Shown here piece by piece: positions 8,336-16,566 of a DNA stretch of 64,000 nt. Origin of the DNA: Phycicoccus sp. M110.8 (GTDB lineage Bacteria; Actinomycetota; Actinomycetes; Actinomycetales; Dermatophilaceae). Both the position numbers and the translations under genes were made by a program. The stretch lies in NCBI RefSeq assembly GCF_032464895.1, contig NZ_JAWDIC010000001.1:372001-436000 (forward strand). The letters are read 5' to 3'. Each line of letters starts with the position of its first letter. Positions within the stretch are counted from its first letter, which is position 1. The notes under the pieces are model-generated. The model ran no database searches. It was not told the origin of the DNA and saw only the letters and a list, made by a program, of their open reading frames with translations.

Positions 8336-9744
8336 CCAGCCCCGCACCGACCGCGAGGACGACGGCGGCCGGCGCCGGGGGCGGGGTCTTCGGCCCGGCC
8401 CACGCCCTCGTCTCGCTCGCGCTGGTGGCGCTCATCACCGTCATCGCCTTCGAGGGGATGGCGGTGTCCACGGCGATGCCGGCGGCGGCGCGCGAGCTGG
8501 ACGCCGTCCGCTCGTACGGGCTCGCCTTCTCGGTCATGCTCACCACCCAGCTGCTCGGCATCGTCCTCGCCGGCGTGTGGTGCGACCGCTCCGGTCCCCT
8601 GCCGTCCCTGTATGCCGGACAGCTCCTCTTCGCGGCCGGCTGCGCCGTGTGCGGCTCGTCCAGGGCCTTCGGGCTGTTCCTCCTCGGGCGCGGTGTCGCC
8701 GGGCTGGGGGCGGGGCTCATCATCGTGGCGGGGTATGTCGTCATCGGCCGCGTCTACCCAGACTCGTTGCGCCCCAAGGTCTTTAGCGTCATCTCCGCCG
8801 CGTGGGTGCTGCCGTCGCTCCTCGGCCCGCCGATCGCCGCGTGGGTGACCACGACGTGGTCGTGGCGGTGGGTGTTCTGGCTCGTCGTCGCGCCGGTCGT
8901 CCTGGCGATGACGATGGTCCTGAGCCGCCGCGCCCAGATCGCCGCGGCTGACGACGGCATCGACGCCTCGAGCCGCGACCACCGCGCGCACACGAGGGCC
9001 GCCTGGTTCGGGCTGCTCATCGCCGCCTCCGCCGGGGCCCTCCAGTGGGGCACGCACGACCTGTCGGCGCAGTGGTCCGCGCAGACGGTCGTCGCCGTCG
9101 TCGGGGTCGGCGGGATCGCCGTCGCGGCGCCCCTGCTGCTGCCGGCCGGGACGTGGCTGCTTCGCCGGGGCCTGCCGTCGGTGATGCTGGCCCGGTTCCT
9201 GCTGACCTGCTCCTTCTTCGGGACGATCACCTACATCCCGCTCATGCTCGTCAACGAGCGGGGGCAGTCCCTCGGCACGGCCGGCACGATCCTGGCCGTC
9301 GGGTCGCTCGGCTGGTCCGCGGGCTCCTGGGTGCAGGGCCGGGACCGGTGGGCGGGGCGGCGCGACCGGCTGGTGGTGGCCGGCGGCGTGCTGCTGACGG
9401 CGGGCCTGCTCGGCGTCGTGGCCGTCACCCACTTCGACTGGCACCCGTGGCTCATCGCCCTCGCCCTGGTCGCGTGCGGCACCGGCATGGGGCTCGGCAC
9501 CGCGAGCCTGTCGGTCCTGTCGCTGACCCTCACTCCCCCGGCCGACCACGGGGCGACGTCGTCGTCGCTGCAGCTGGCCGACGTCCTCGGCTCGGTGATC
9601 GGGATCGCTGCGGCCGGGGCCGTGTTCGCGGCGCTGCACACCCGCGCCGGGCAGGACGTGCCGGTCTTCGTCGGCATGTGGCTAGGCCTCAGCGCCGTCG
9701 CCGCCTGCGTGGTGCTGGCCGGCTCCCGCATCCGCGCCCGCTGA
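8332..9744 (+). CDS. MFS transporter, probable drug/solute exporter
   Basis: A 470-residue major facilitator with about 14 hydrophobic segments. Motif A is seen as G-V-W-C-D-R-S-G after the second helix, and the first helix carries E-G-M-A-V-S-T-A-M-P-A, resembling the DHA2-like drug:H+ antiporters. Substrate cannot be predicted. It is coupled to the GDPD gene by a GTGA overlap, which might mean export or import of a GDPD-related compound, but that is only context. It ends 14 bases before the convergent dehydrogenase gene. Confidence 0.88.
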   Translation: MTSPAPTARTTAAGAGGGVFGPAHALVSLALVALITVIAFEGMAVSTAMPAAARELDAVRSYGLAFSVMLTTQLLGIVLAGVWCDRSGPLPSLYAGQLLFAAGCAVCGSSRAFGLFLLGRGVAGLGAGLIIVAGYVVIGRVYPDSLRPKVFSVISAAWVLPSLLGPPIAAWVTTTWSWRWVFWLVVAPVVLAMTMVLSRRAQIAAADDGIDASSRDHRAHTRAAWFGLLIAASAGALQWGTHDLSAQWSAQTVVAVVGVGGIAVAAPLLLPAGTWLLRRGLPSVMLARFLLTCSFFGTITYIPLMLVNERGQSLGTAGTILAVGSLGWSAGSWVQGRDRWAGRRDRLVVAGGVLLTAGLLGVVAVTHFDWHPWLIALALVACGTGMGLGTASLSVLSLTLTPPADHGATSSSLQLADVLGSVIGIAAAGAVFAALHTRAGQDVPVFVGMWLGLSAVAACVVLAGSRIRAR

Positions 9745-9758
9745 CCGTCGCAGCCCGT

Positions 9759-10658
9759 TCAGCCCGGCGTCGCCGCACCCACGCGCCGTGCCCGCGAGCG
9801 CTCGCGCACCGCCTCGAGCACGACGGCCATGTCGAGGTCGCCCCAGCCGGCCGCGACCGCCTCGGCGAAGAGGTCGCGGCAGACGTCCGCCATCGGCGTC
9901 GCCACGTCGGCCCGGCGCCCGGCCGCGACGATGAGCTCGGCGTTCATCAGGACGTCCGCAGCCCCCGCCTGGACCTCGAAGTCGCCGTCGAGCAGCTTGC
10001 CCAGCTTGGCGCGGGCCACGGTGCTGACCATGGGCCCCTCCTCCACGACCCGGCGGAACGTGTCGAGGTCCAGTCCCTGCTCGGCAGCGAAGTGGAAGGC
10101 CTCGACGAGCCCGGTGACCTGGGTGATGAGGAACAGGTTCACCGCGAGCTTGGTCAGCAGCGCGGACCCGACGCCGCCGGTCTCGACCACCGCACGGCCC
10201 AGCGGCTGCAGCACCGGCGACACCGCGGCCCGCACCGTCTCGTCCCCCGCCAGCATCACGACCAGCTGGCCGGCCTCCGCGACGGGACGCGACCCCGAGA
10301 CGGGCGCCTCGGCATACCGCCCACCGGCCCTGGCGACGTCGCGGGAGAGGCGCACGGAGAACTCCGGTGACGTCGTGCCCATGTGCACCACGGTCCGGTC
10401 TGCGACCAGTGCGGCGAATCGCGAGGTGTGGCGCCCGAGCACGCTGTCGAGCACGTCCTCCGAGGCGAGCATGAGGAGCACCACGTCAGCCGCCGCGAAG
10501 ACCTCCGCGACGTCTGCCGCGACACGGGCACCGGCGCGGCCGAGCTCCTCCGCCGCCGCCGATGACCGGTTCCAGACGACCAGCTCCGCGCCGGCCTCCA
10601 CCAGGTTGAGCGCCATCGGACGCCCCATGACACCCAGCCCGACGAACCCCACAACCAC
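9759..10658 (-). CDS. HIBADH/beta-hydroxyacid dehydrogenase family NAD(P)-dependent oxidoreductase
   Basis: A 299-residue enzyme of the 3-hydroxyisobutyrate / tartronate semialdehyde reductase family. It has the Rossmann motif G-F-V-G-L-G-V-M-G at the N-terminus, the substrate loop A-P-V-S-G-S and the catalytic Lys in L-L-T-K-L-A-V-N. I set the GTG at 10658 because GGGAGG is 6 bases upstream; the ORF continues 22 codons further, but those run through the operator. It is divergent from the TetR gene at 10736 and almost certainly controlled by it. The exact substrate is unknown. Confidence 0.88.
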   Translation of the reverse strand: MVVGFVGLGVMGRPMALNLVEAGAELVVWNRSSAAAEELGRAGARVAADVAEVFAAADVVLLMLASEDVLDSVLGRHTSRFAALVADRTVVHMGTTSPEFSVRLSRDVARAGGRYAEAPVSGSRPVAEAGQLVVMLAGDETVRAAVSPVLQPLGRAVVETGGVGSALLTKLAVNLFLITQVTGLVEAFHFAAEQGLDLDTFRRVVEEGPMVSTVARAKLGKLLDGDFEVQAGAADVLMNAELIVAAGRRADVATPMADVCRDLFAEAVAAGWGDLDMAVVLEAVRERSRARRVGAATPG

Positions 10659-10680
10659 GACGTACCTCCCGCTCACCGGT

Positions 10681-10725
10681 ACTATGACGCTCGTCATAGT
10701 AGTCATAAGTATGACGGTGGTCATA
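10681..10725. promoter_or_regulatory. double TetR-type operator between dehydrogenase and TetR genes
   Basis: Two copies of TATGAC-N4-GTCATA, at 10683-10698 and 10710-10725, are spaced 27 bases centre to centre. The first extends to a 20-base palindrome with 9-base arms (10681-10700), and an extra GTCATA at 10702-10707 makes a third inverted pairing with the 10710 half-site. The second site overlaps a TAGAGT -10 (10724-10729) six bases before the TetR GTG, so binding would block both directions. Autoregulation is the simplest reading. Confidence 0.8.
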
Positions 10726-10735
10726 GAGTCACGAC

Positions 10736-11323
10736 GTGAGCAGCGACAGGCGGACGCATCGCGAGAACATGGTCTACGTGGCAGCGCAGAAGCTGCGCGA
10801 GCAGGGCGTCGCCGGCGCCGCCCTGCGCACCGTCGCGGCGGAGGCCGGCGCCCCGCGGGGCTCGTTGCAGCACTACTTCCCCGGCGGCAAGGACCAGCTG
10901 GTCACCGAGGCGCTCGCGTGGTCGGGTGAGTTCGCAGCATCGCGCGTCACGGCATACCTCGAGCGGACGCGGACACCCAGCCCGTCCGGCCTGTTCGGCG
11001 CGTTGGTGCGCGAGTGGGTCGCCGAGCTCGAGCGCCGCGACTTCGCGCGCGGCTGCCCCGTGGCCGCGACCGTCGTCGACTGCGCCGAGGGCAGCGAGAC
11101 GCTGCGGCGGGCGGCGTCGGACGCCCTCGCCACCTGGCAGCGACCGCTGCGCGAGGGGTTCGCCTCCATGGGGGTCCCCCGGCGGCGCGCCGGCGCCCTG
11201 GCGGTCCTGGCGCTCTCCGCCCTCGAGGGCTCGATCATCCTGTCCCGGGCCGAGCACGACACCGCACCGCTGCGGACCGTGGCTCGCGAGCTCGGGCCCC
11301 TGCTGGACTCCGCCCGCACGTGA
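10736..11323 (+). CDS. TetR-family transcriptional regulator (LmrA/YxaF-like)
   Basis: A 195-residue repressor. The helix-turn-helix is at about residues 25-50 (L-R-T-V-A-A-E-A-G-A-P-R-G-S-L-Q-H-Y-F-P), and the P-G-G-K-D-Q-L segment right after it is typical of LmrA/YxaF-like TetR proteins. The GTG at 10736 is six bases after TAGAGT, so the transcript may be leaderless. It is divergent from the dehydrogenase and separated by the doubled operator. The stop overlaps the next gene (GTGA), so the lipoprotein is probably co-transcribed. The ligand is unknown. Confidence 0.9.
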   Translation: MSSDRRTHRENMVYVAAQKLREQGVAGAALRTVAAEAGAPRGSLQHYFPGGKDQLVTEALAWSGEFAASRVTAYLERTRTPSPSGLFGALVREWVAELERRDFARGCPVAATVVDCAEGSETLRRAASDALATWQRPLREGFASMGVPRRRAGALAVLALSALEGSIILSRAEHDTAPLRTVARELGPLLDSART

Positions 11324-12510
11324 GCGCCCGCGCCGCGGCCACCTGGCTGCTCCCCGCGGTCACCGCGGCGTCGTTGGCGGTGGCGGTCGTGGGCTGCAGC
11401 GGCAACCAGGGACCGCCTCCCGCCCCCACGCCCCGGCCGCTCGCCTGGGCGCCCGTCCCGCTGCCGCGCGGCGACGAACCTCTCACCCTGGCGGCCTCCG
11501 CGGACGCCGCCGTCGTCGGGGCCACGTCGTCCACGGGCCCCTCCCTCTGGTCGGTGGGCCTCGACGGGCGCACCCTCGCCGCGGTGCCGCTCACACCCCG
11601 AAGCACCTACGCCCACTCGGCCCACTGGGCGTCCCTGGCCGTGGACGGGCAGCACGTCGTGGGGGTGGGACGCGCCACCGGGGGCGCGCACGGCCTGCCC
11701 CGGTGGACCGTGTGGGACGGCAGCGCCTCCGGGGTGCAGGAGCGCCCCCAGCCGTTCGAGACCTTCGGCGGCCCGAGGGCGGGCGGGCTCGCAGCCGTCG
11801 CCACCGGCGCCGGCAGGGACGTCGTGGTCGGCGCGTGGGACGACGGCGGGCCCGGGCTCGACGGCACCCTCTGGCTGCGGGCCTCGCAGGAACGGTGGGA
11901 CCGCCTGCCGAGCACCGGCACGTCGCTCGCCAGCAGCTCCACGAACCTGGTGCAGGTCGCGACGGTCGCCCTGTCCGGCGGGCCCGGCGGCCCCGGCGGG
12001 GTCGTCGTCGCTGGCGCCACGACCGACCTCTCGGGCCCCACACCGTCCCAGCGGCCCGTCGCCTGGACGTCACCGGACCCGCGTGGCCCGTGGGAGCGCC
12101 ACGACCTCCCGGCGACGACGTCGGCGGCCGGCGCGACGGGCAGCGCCTGTGACGCCAGCGGCTGCTGGCTCGTCGGCACCGACGGCGACGCTGCCGCCCT
12201 CTGGCGCCTCACCGCGCCCTCCACGCGTCCCCGCGACGCCTCCACCTCCGTGGTGGCGCGGGTGCCACTGCCCGGAACGGTCGCCTCGTCGTCCGCCACC
12301 GGCGCGCTCCCGGCGCTCGACGGCGCGGGCCTCTGGGTGCTCGTGCGGGGCCACCGGGGCGCGCTCGTGCACAGGGACACCGTCGGGACGTGGTCGGCGT
12401 GGGCCGCACCGCCCGGAGACGTGCAGGCACTCGCCGCCTGGGGCGGACACCTGGCCGTCGTCACCTCCGACGGGAGGACGAGGCGGCTGCTGGTCGCGAA
12501 CGTGAGCTGA
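11320..12510 (+). CDS. predicted lipoprotein of unknown function
   Basis: A 396-residue protein with an Arg-containing N-terminus, a hydrophobic stretch and the lipobox A-V-V-G-C with the lipidated Cys at residue 26, so it is probably exported and anchored to the outer face of the membrane. A Pro-rich linker follows. The rest is rich in Gly, Trp and short beta-like strands with repeated W-x-x-G patterns, which could be a beta-propeller, but I recognise no family. It overlaps the TetR stop (GTGA) and ends 2 bases before the convergent gene at 12513. Confidence 0.8.
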   Translation: MSARAAATWLLPAVTAASLAVAVVGCSGNQGPPPAPTPRPLAWAPVPLPRGDEPLTLAASADAAVVGATSSTGPSLWSVGLDGRTLAAVPLTPRSTYAHSAHWASLAVDGQHVVGVGRATGGAHGLPRWTVWDGSASGVQERPQPFETFGGPRAGGLAAVATGAGRDVVVGAWDDGGPGLDGTLWLRASQERWDRLPSTGTSLASSSTNLVQVATVALSGGPGGPGGVVVAGATTDLSGPTPSQRPVAWTSPDPRGPWERHDLPATTSAAGATGSACDASGCWLVGTDGDAAALWRLTAPSTRPRDASTSVVARVPLPGTVASSSATGALPALDGAGLWVLVRGHRGALVHRDTVGTWSAWAAPPGDVQALAAWGGHLAVVTSDGRTRRLLVANVS

Positions 12511-12512
12511 CG

Positions 12513-13142
12513 TCAGCGCACGAGGACGTGGCCGACGGGGGTGGACAGCCGGGTCCACCGCCCGTGGGTCCACACCGTCACCTCGGCGCCCGGGGCACTG
12601 AACCCCAGGACGTATGCCGCGAACGCCCCGCCCGCGGGCACCGGTGGCGTCGTCGCGGTGGCGCGCGCCCACACCTGCCGGCGCAGCGCCGTCACCGCAT
12701 GACCACCCGCCTCGGCCGGGGCACCCTCGGCGACCTCCGAGATCCCTTGCCGTGCCACGGCATTCAGCTCGTCGGCGGACACGACCCCCACCCGCTCCCA
12801 GCCCGACCGCGGCGGTGACAACGCCGCCCACGGGACCCGCACGGCCGTCGGCGGGACCGACAGCTCGGTCGCCGCCTGGTCGCGCGCGACCCGGTCGAGG
12901 ATGCCCGCGAGTGGCACGGTGGTGTCGAGCTCGCTGGGCGCGGCCAGCGCCATCACGCGCAGCCCGAGCACCGCCCCCTCCCCCATCAGCCCGGCACCGG
13001 GGAGCACCGAGACGTAGCCCGCGAGGGTGGTCCCGGAGGCCTGCAGCCGGATCGCGCCGTCGTCGTCGGCGACCTTGGCGCGCCGGACGTATGCCGCGAG
13101 GTCGGCCAGGCCCTGCGCGTCCGGGAAGCGGAGCGTGGTCAC
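12513..13142 (-). CDS. hypothetical protein, conserved-looking
   Basis: A 209-residue soluble protein with no signal peptide or membrane segment. It opens V-T-T-L-R-F-P-D and ends in a basic W-T-R-L-S segment. I do not recognise the family. I chose the GTG at 13142 because it overlaps the thioesterase stop as GTGA, implying translational coupling; an in-frame start further upstream would overlap the thioesterase heavily. Base composition matches its neighbours. Its partner gene suggests a housekeeping rather than accessory role, but nothing in the sequence says what. Confidence 0.7.
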   Translation of the reverse strand: MTTLRFPDAQGLADLAAYVRRAKVADDDGAIRLQASGTTLAGYVSVLPGAGLMGEGAVLGLRVMALAAPSELDTTVPLAGILDRVARDQAATELSVPPTAVRVPWAALSPPRSGWERVGVVSADELNAVARQGISEVAEGAPAEAGGHAVTALRRQVWARATATTPPVPAGGAFAAYVLGFSAPGAEVTVWTHGRWTRLSTPVGHVLVR

Positions 13143-13615
13143 CGGCGCCGCCACCGGAACGGCGTCGGGTCGCCGGCGTGCGCCTGCAGGACCGACCTCA
13201 GCGAGTCGTCCATGCGCCGCGGACGGGCGGTGGCGAAGTCGTACAGGACCAGGGTCGTCTCGGCCCGGGCGAAGACCGTCTCCCGCTGCTCGCCGTCGCG
13301 GCCGTCGCGCACCTCGTAGCCGAGGTCGAAACCCGCCCCGCCGATGCGGGTCGGCCACATCTCCACGACGATGGGCGCGACTCGGAACAGCAGCGGCGCG
13401 AGGTACTCGATCTCGTGCCGGGCCACCAGGATGCCCGCGGACAGCACCGACCGGTCCTGGCCGAACCACTCCTCGAACCCGATGACGCGGGCGTCCTCGA
13501 GCAGCCGCAGGAACTGCACGTTGTTGACGTGGCCGTAGGCGTCCATGTCGCTCCAGCGCAGCGGCACGTTGACGCGGTAGCGCTCCGGTGGGGGCGTCGC
13601 CTGGTCCTCGGACAT
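13139..13615 (-). CDS. acyl-CoA thioesterase, hot-dog fold (4-hydroxybenzoyl-CoA thioesterase type)
   Basis: A 158-residue single hot-dog domain. The signature R-W-S-D-M-D-A-Y-G-H-V-N-N matches the catalytic region of the 4HBT/YbgC family, with the Asp and the H-V-N-N segment. It would hydrolyse acyl-CoA thioesters in the cytosol; the acyl group is not predictable. The ATG at 13615 follows GAGGATGTCCCC. It is divergent from recQ by 48 bases and coupled to the hypothetical gene downstream. Confidence 0.88.
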   Translation of the reverse strand: MSEDQATPPPERYRVNVPLRWSDMDAYGHVNNVQFLRLLEDARVIGFEEWFGQDRSVLSAGILVARHEIEYLAPLLFRVAPIVVEMWPTRIGGAGFDLGYEVRDGRDGEQRETVFARAETTLVLYDFATARPRRMDDSLRSVLQAHAGDPTPFRWRRR

Positions 13616-13650
13616 GGGGACATCCTCGCAGGGCTGTCGGGCGGGCAGCC

Positions 13651-13656
13651 TACGGT
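13651..13656 (+). promoter_or_regulatory. -10 element for a leaderless recQ transcript
   Basis: TACGGT lies seven bases before the recQ ATG and there is no Shine-Dalgarno. The spacing fits a transcript starting at the initiation codon. Confidence 0.45.
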
Positions 13657-13663
13657 GGTCGCC

Positions 13664-15781
13664 ATGCAGACTGCCCCGGACGTCGACCTCACGACCCGCG
13701 CGACCACCGTCCTGCGACGCCTGGTCGGGCGCGACGACGCCGACTTCCGCGACGGGCAGCTCGAGGCTGTGCTCGCGATCGTCGAGCGCCGCCAGCGGGT
13801 GCTGGTCGTGCAGCGCACCGGCTGGGGCAAGTCGGCCGTCTACTTCGTCTCCACCGTGCTGCGCCGCGAGGAGGGGTCCGGCCCGACGGTCATCGTGTCG
13901 CCGCTGCTCGCCCTGATGCGCGACCAGATCGCGGCCGCCCAGCGGGCCGGCATCCGGGCGGTGACGATGAACTCCGCCAACGCCCAGGAGTGGGGCGAGG
14001 TGTCGGCGGCCCTGGCCCGCGACGAGGTCGACGTCCTGCTGCTGAGCCCCGAGCGGCTCAACAACCCGCGGTTCCGCGACGAGCAGCTGCCCGACCTGGC
14101 CCGACGGTGCGGCCTGCTCGTGGTCGACGAGGCCCACTGCGTCTCGGACTGGGGTCACGACTTCCGCCCGGACTACCGCCGCATCCGCGACCTGCTGCAG
14201 ACCCTGCCCGCCGGCACGCCGGTGCTCGCCACCACCGCGACCGCCAACGCGCGCGTCGTCACCGACGTCGTCGAGCAGCTCGGCGTCGGCGGCCACGACG
14301 TCCTCACCCTGCGCGGCGGCCTCGCCCGGGACTCGCTGCGCCTGGGCGTGATGCGCCAGACCTCCCCGGAGCAGCGGCTGGCGTGGCTGCTCGCGCACCT
14401 CGACGAGCTGCCGGGGTCCGGGATCATCTACGCCCTCACGGTCTCCGGGGCCGAGGACGTCGCCGCCGCCCTGCGCGACGCCGGTCACGAGGTGCGCGCC
14501 TACACCGGCCGCACCGACCCGGCCGACCGCGAGCAGCTCGAGACCATGCTGCGCGACAACCGGGTCAAGGCCCTCGTGGCGACGTCGGCCCTGGGCATGG
14601 GCTTCGACAAGCCGGACCTCGGGTTCGTGCTCCACCTCGGTGCGCCGTCGTCGCCCGTCGCCTACTACCAGCAGGTCGGGCGTGCGGGGCGTGCCACCGA
14701 GCGCGCCGACGTGCTGCTCCTGCCCGGGCCCGAGGACAAGGAGGTGTGGGCGTACTTCGCCTCCGCCTCGATGCCGCGCCAGGAGCAGGCGGACGCCGTG
14801 CTGCGCGCCCTCGCCGAGAGCGGGCGCCCCCTGTCGACAGCAGCTCTCGAGACCATCGTCGACATCCGCCGCACCCGGCTCGAGCTCCTGCTCAAGGTGC
14901 TCGACGTCGACGGCGCGGTGCAGCGAGTCTCGGGCGGATGGGCCTCGACGGGCCAGCCGTGGACCTATGACGCCGAGCGCTACGAGCGAGTGGCGCAGGC
15001 GCGGGTCCGGGAGCAGGAGCTCATGGTCGCCTACGAGCGCACCGACGGGTGCCGGATGGCTTTCCTCCAGGAGTCGCTGGACGACGGCAGCGCGGCCCCC
15101 TGCGGGCGGTGCGACGGCTGCGCGGGCCCGTGGTTCCCCACGGAGGTGCCGGACACCGCCGTCACGACCGCCCGCGGGCGGCTCGAGCGCGCCGGCGTCC
15201 AGCTCGAGCCCCGCGCGCAGTGGCCCACGGGGATGGACCGGCTCGGGGTGCCTGTGAAGGGCAAGATCCCGGTGGAGGAGTCCATGCAGCCCGGGTATGC
15301 CGTCGCGCGGCTCACGGACCTCGGCTGGGGCCAGCGGCTGCGCGAGCTGCTCCGTTCCCCCGACGCACCCGTCGACCCCGCCCTGTTGCGGGCCTGCGTG
15401 CCGATCCTGCGGGACTGGGGCTGGCAGGAGCGGCCCGTCGCGGTGGCTGCGGTCCCCTCCCGGACCCGTCCGCAGCTGGTGGAGTCGTTCGGGGAGGGCC
15501 TGGCGCAGATGGGCCGGCTGGAGTGGCTCGGCCCGCTGCAGCTCGTCGACGGCGGCCCCGTCGGCGAGGCCGGTGGCAACAGCGCCTTCCGGCTGGCCAA
15601 CGTCTGGGAGCGGCTGGCCCTCGACACGCAGCAGCACCGGGCGGTGAGCGGACTCACCGGTCCGGTGCTGCTGGTCGACGACCTGGCGTCGTCACGCTGG
15701 ACGCTCACCGTCGCGGCGCAGGTCCTGCGCCGTGCCGGCGCTCGCGGCGTCCTTCCGTTCGTCCTCGCTCTGGAGGCCTGA
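13664..15781 (+). CDS. recQ: RecQ-type ATP-dependent DNA helicase with C-terminal phosphoribosyltransferase-like segment
   Basis: A 705-residue SF2 helicase for recombination and stalled-fork repair. Visible in order: Walker A variant R-T-G-W-G-K-S-A at about 45, S-P-L-L-A-L-M-R-D-Q, the DEAH box (V-V-D-E-A-H-C-V-S-D-W-G-H-D-F-R-P-D-Y), T-A-T-A, helicase C with Q-V-G-R-A-G-R, and a Zn site with Cys clustered in C-G-R-C-D-G-C. The last about 120 residues end in V-L-L-V-D-D-L-A-S-S-R-W-T, resembling the PRPP loop of type I phosphoribosyltransferases, in place of a plain HRDC domain. The start is leaderless-like. Confidence 0.92.
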   Translation: MQTAPDVDLTTRATTVLRRLVGRDDADFRDGQLEAVLAIVERRQRVLVVQRTGWGKSAVYFVSTVLRREEGSGPTVIVSPLLALMRDQIAAAQRAGIRAVTMNSANAQEWGEVSAALARDEVDVLLLSPERLNNPRFRDEQLPDLARRCGLLVVDEAHCVSDWGHDFRPDYRRIRDLLQTLPAGTPVLATTATANARVVTDVVEQLGVGGHDVLTLRGGLARDSLRLGVMRQTSPEQRLAWLLAHLDELPGSGIIYALTVSGAEDVAAALRDAGHEVRAYTGRTDPADREQLETMLRDNRVKALVATSALGMGFDKPDLGFVLHLGAPSSPVAYYQQVGRAGRATERADVLLLPGPEDKEVWAYFASASMPRQEQADAVLRALAESGRPLSTAALETIVDIRRTRLELLLKVLDVDGAVQRVSGGWASTGQPWTYDAERYERVAQARVREQELMVAYERTDGCRMAFLQESLDDGSAAPCGRCDGCAGPWFPTEVPDTAVTTARGRLERAGVQLEPRAQWPTGMDRLGVPVKGKIPVEESMQPGYAVARLTDLGWGQRLRELLRSPDAPVDPALLRACVPILRDWGWQERPVAVAAVPSRTRPQLVESFGEGLAQMGRLEWLGPLQLVDGGPVGEAGGNSAFRLANVWERLALDTQQHRAVSGLTGPVLLVDDLASSRWTLTVAAQVLRRAGARGVLPFVLALEA

Positions 15782-15827
15782 GCCGCGGGGCGAGGCTGCG
15801 GAAACCCCGGCCCCCGGGCTCGGGGTC

Positions 15828-15890
15828 CAGGGCCGAGGGCACGAAGCCCAGGGCCGAGGGCACGAAGCCCAGGGCCGCGGGCACGGAGCC
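15828..15890. repeat. three tandem copies of a 21-bp unit
   Basis: The unit CAGGGCCGAGGGCACGAAGCC occurs at 15828-15848 and 15849-15869 exactly, and at 15870-15890 with two changes. It fills the gap between the convergent recQ and FMN reductase genes. The unit length is a multiple of three, but no reading frame here looks like a gene. Confidence 0.85.
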
Positions 15891-15909
15891 CCGGGGTCGG
15901 TCGGTCGGC

Positions 15910-16461
15910 TCAGGCGGCCTTGGGTGCGGGCTCGACGGCCGCGAGCGACTTCACCGCGGCGATCAGGCGACCCACGACCTCCTCGTCGGTCAGCACCTCG
16001 ACGTCGATCGAGGTCTGCGAGAAGGCGATGTCCTCGGGCGCGATGGCACCGGCGATGGTGGCGGACCGGCGGGCGTGCTCGTGGGCCCACTGGCCGCCGT
16101 ACGGGGTGGGGGTGACCCCGACCACGGCGAACGGCTTGCCCTTGATGGCCCCGGCGCCGTACGGGCGGGACAGCCAGTCGATCGCGTTGTTCAGGACGGC
16201 CGGCATGGTGCCGTTGTACTCGGGGGTGACGGCCAGGACGCGGTCCGCGCCGTCGACGAGCCCGCGCAGGGCCTGCGCCGCGGCGGGCACCTCGCCAGCA
16301 CGGTCGAGGTCCTCGTTGTAGAAGGGGATGTCACCGAGACCCTCGGCGATCTCCATCGTGATGCCCTGCGGGGCGCGCTCGACGAGCAGCTCGGCGATGC
16401 GACGGTTGAGCGAGTCGGCGCGCAGCGAGCCGACCAGGACGACGACACGGGTGTCGGACAT
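15910..16461 (-). CDS. NADPH-dependent FMN reductase / azoreductase-like flavoprotein
   Basis: A 183-residue flavodoxin-fold reductase. It shows the phosphate-binding G-S-L-R-A-D-S-L-N-R segment near the N-terminus and the family motif T-P-E-Y-N-G-T-M-P-A-V-L-N-N-A-I-D-W, so it should use FMN and NAD(P)H to reduce quinones, azo compounds or similar electrophiles in the cytosol. The ATG at 16461 follows GAAAGGTCCC. It is divergent from a TetR gene with a 20-bp palindrome between them, so it is probably induced by the substrate through that repressor. Confidence 0.9.
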   Translation of the reverse strand: MSDTRVVVLVGSLRADSLNRRIAELLVERAPQGITMEIAEGLGDIPFYNEDLDRAGEVPAAAQALRGLVDGADRVLAVTPEYNGTMPAVLNNAIDWLSRPYGAGAIKGKPFAVVGVTPTPYGGQWAHEHARRSATIAGAIAPEDIAFSQTSIDVEVLTDEEVVGRLIAAVKSLAAVEPAPKAA

Positions 16462-16502
16462 AGCGGGACCTTTCAGGTGGGGGGAAGCCTGCACCCCACC
16501 AC

Positions 16503-16522
16503 AACCGGACCGCGGTCCGGTT
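16503..16522. promoter_or_regulatory. 20-bp perfect palindromic operator
   Basis: AACCGGACCG-CGGTCCGGTT is a perfect palindrome between the FMN reductase and the TetR gene. It lies 41 bases upstream of the reductase ATG and 45 upstream of the TetR ATG. Size and symmetry fit a TetR dimer site. Confidence 0.82.
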
Positions 16523-16566
16523 TATTTCCCGTCGGGCACCGCGGCGACGACCCTAGGATCGGGCCC

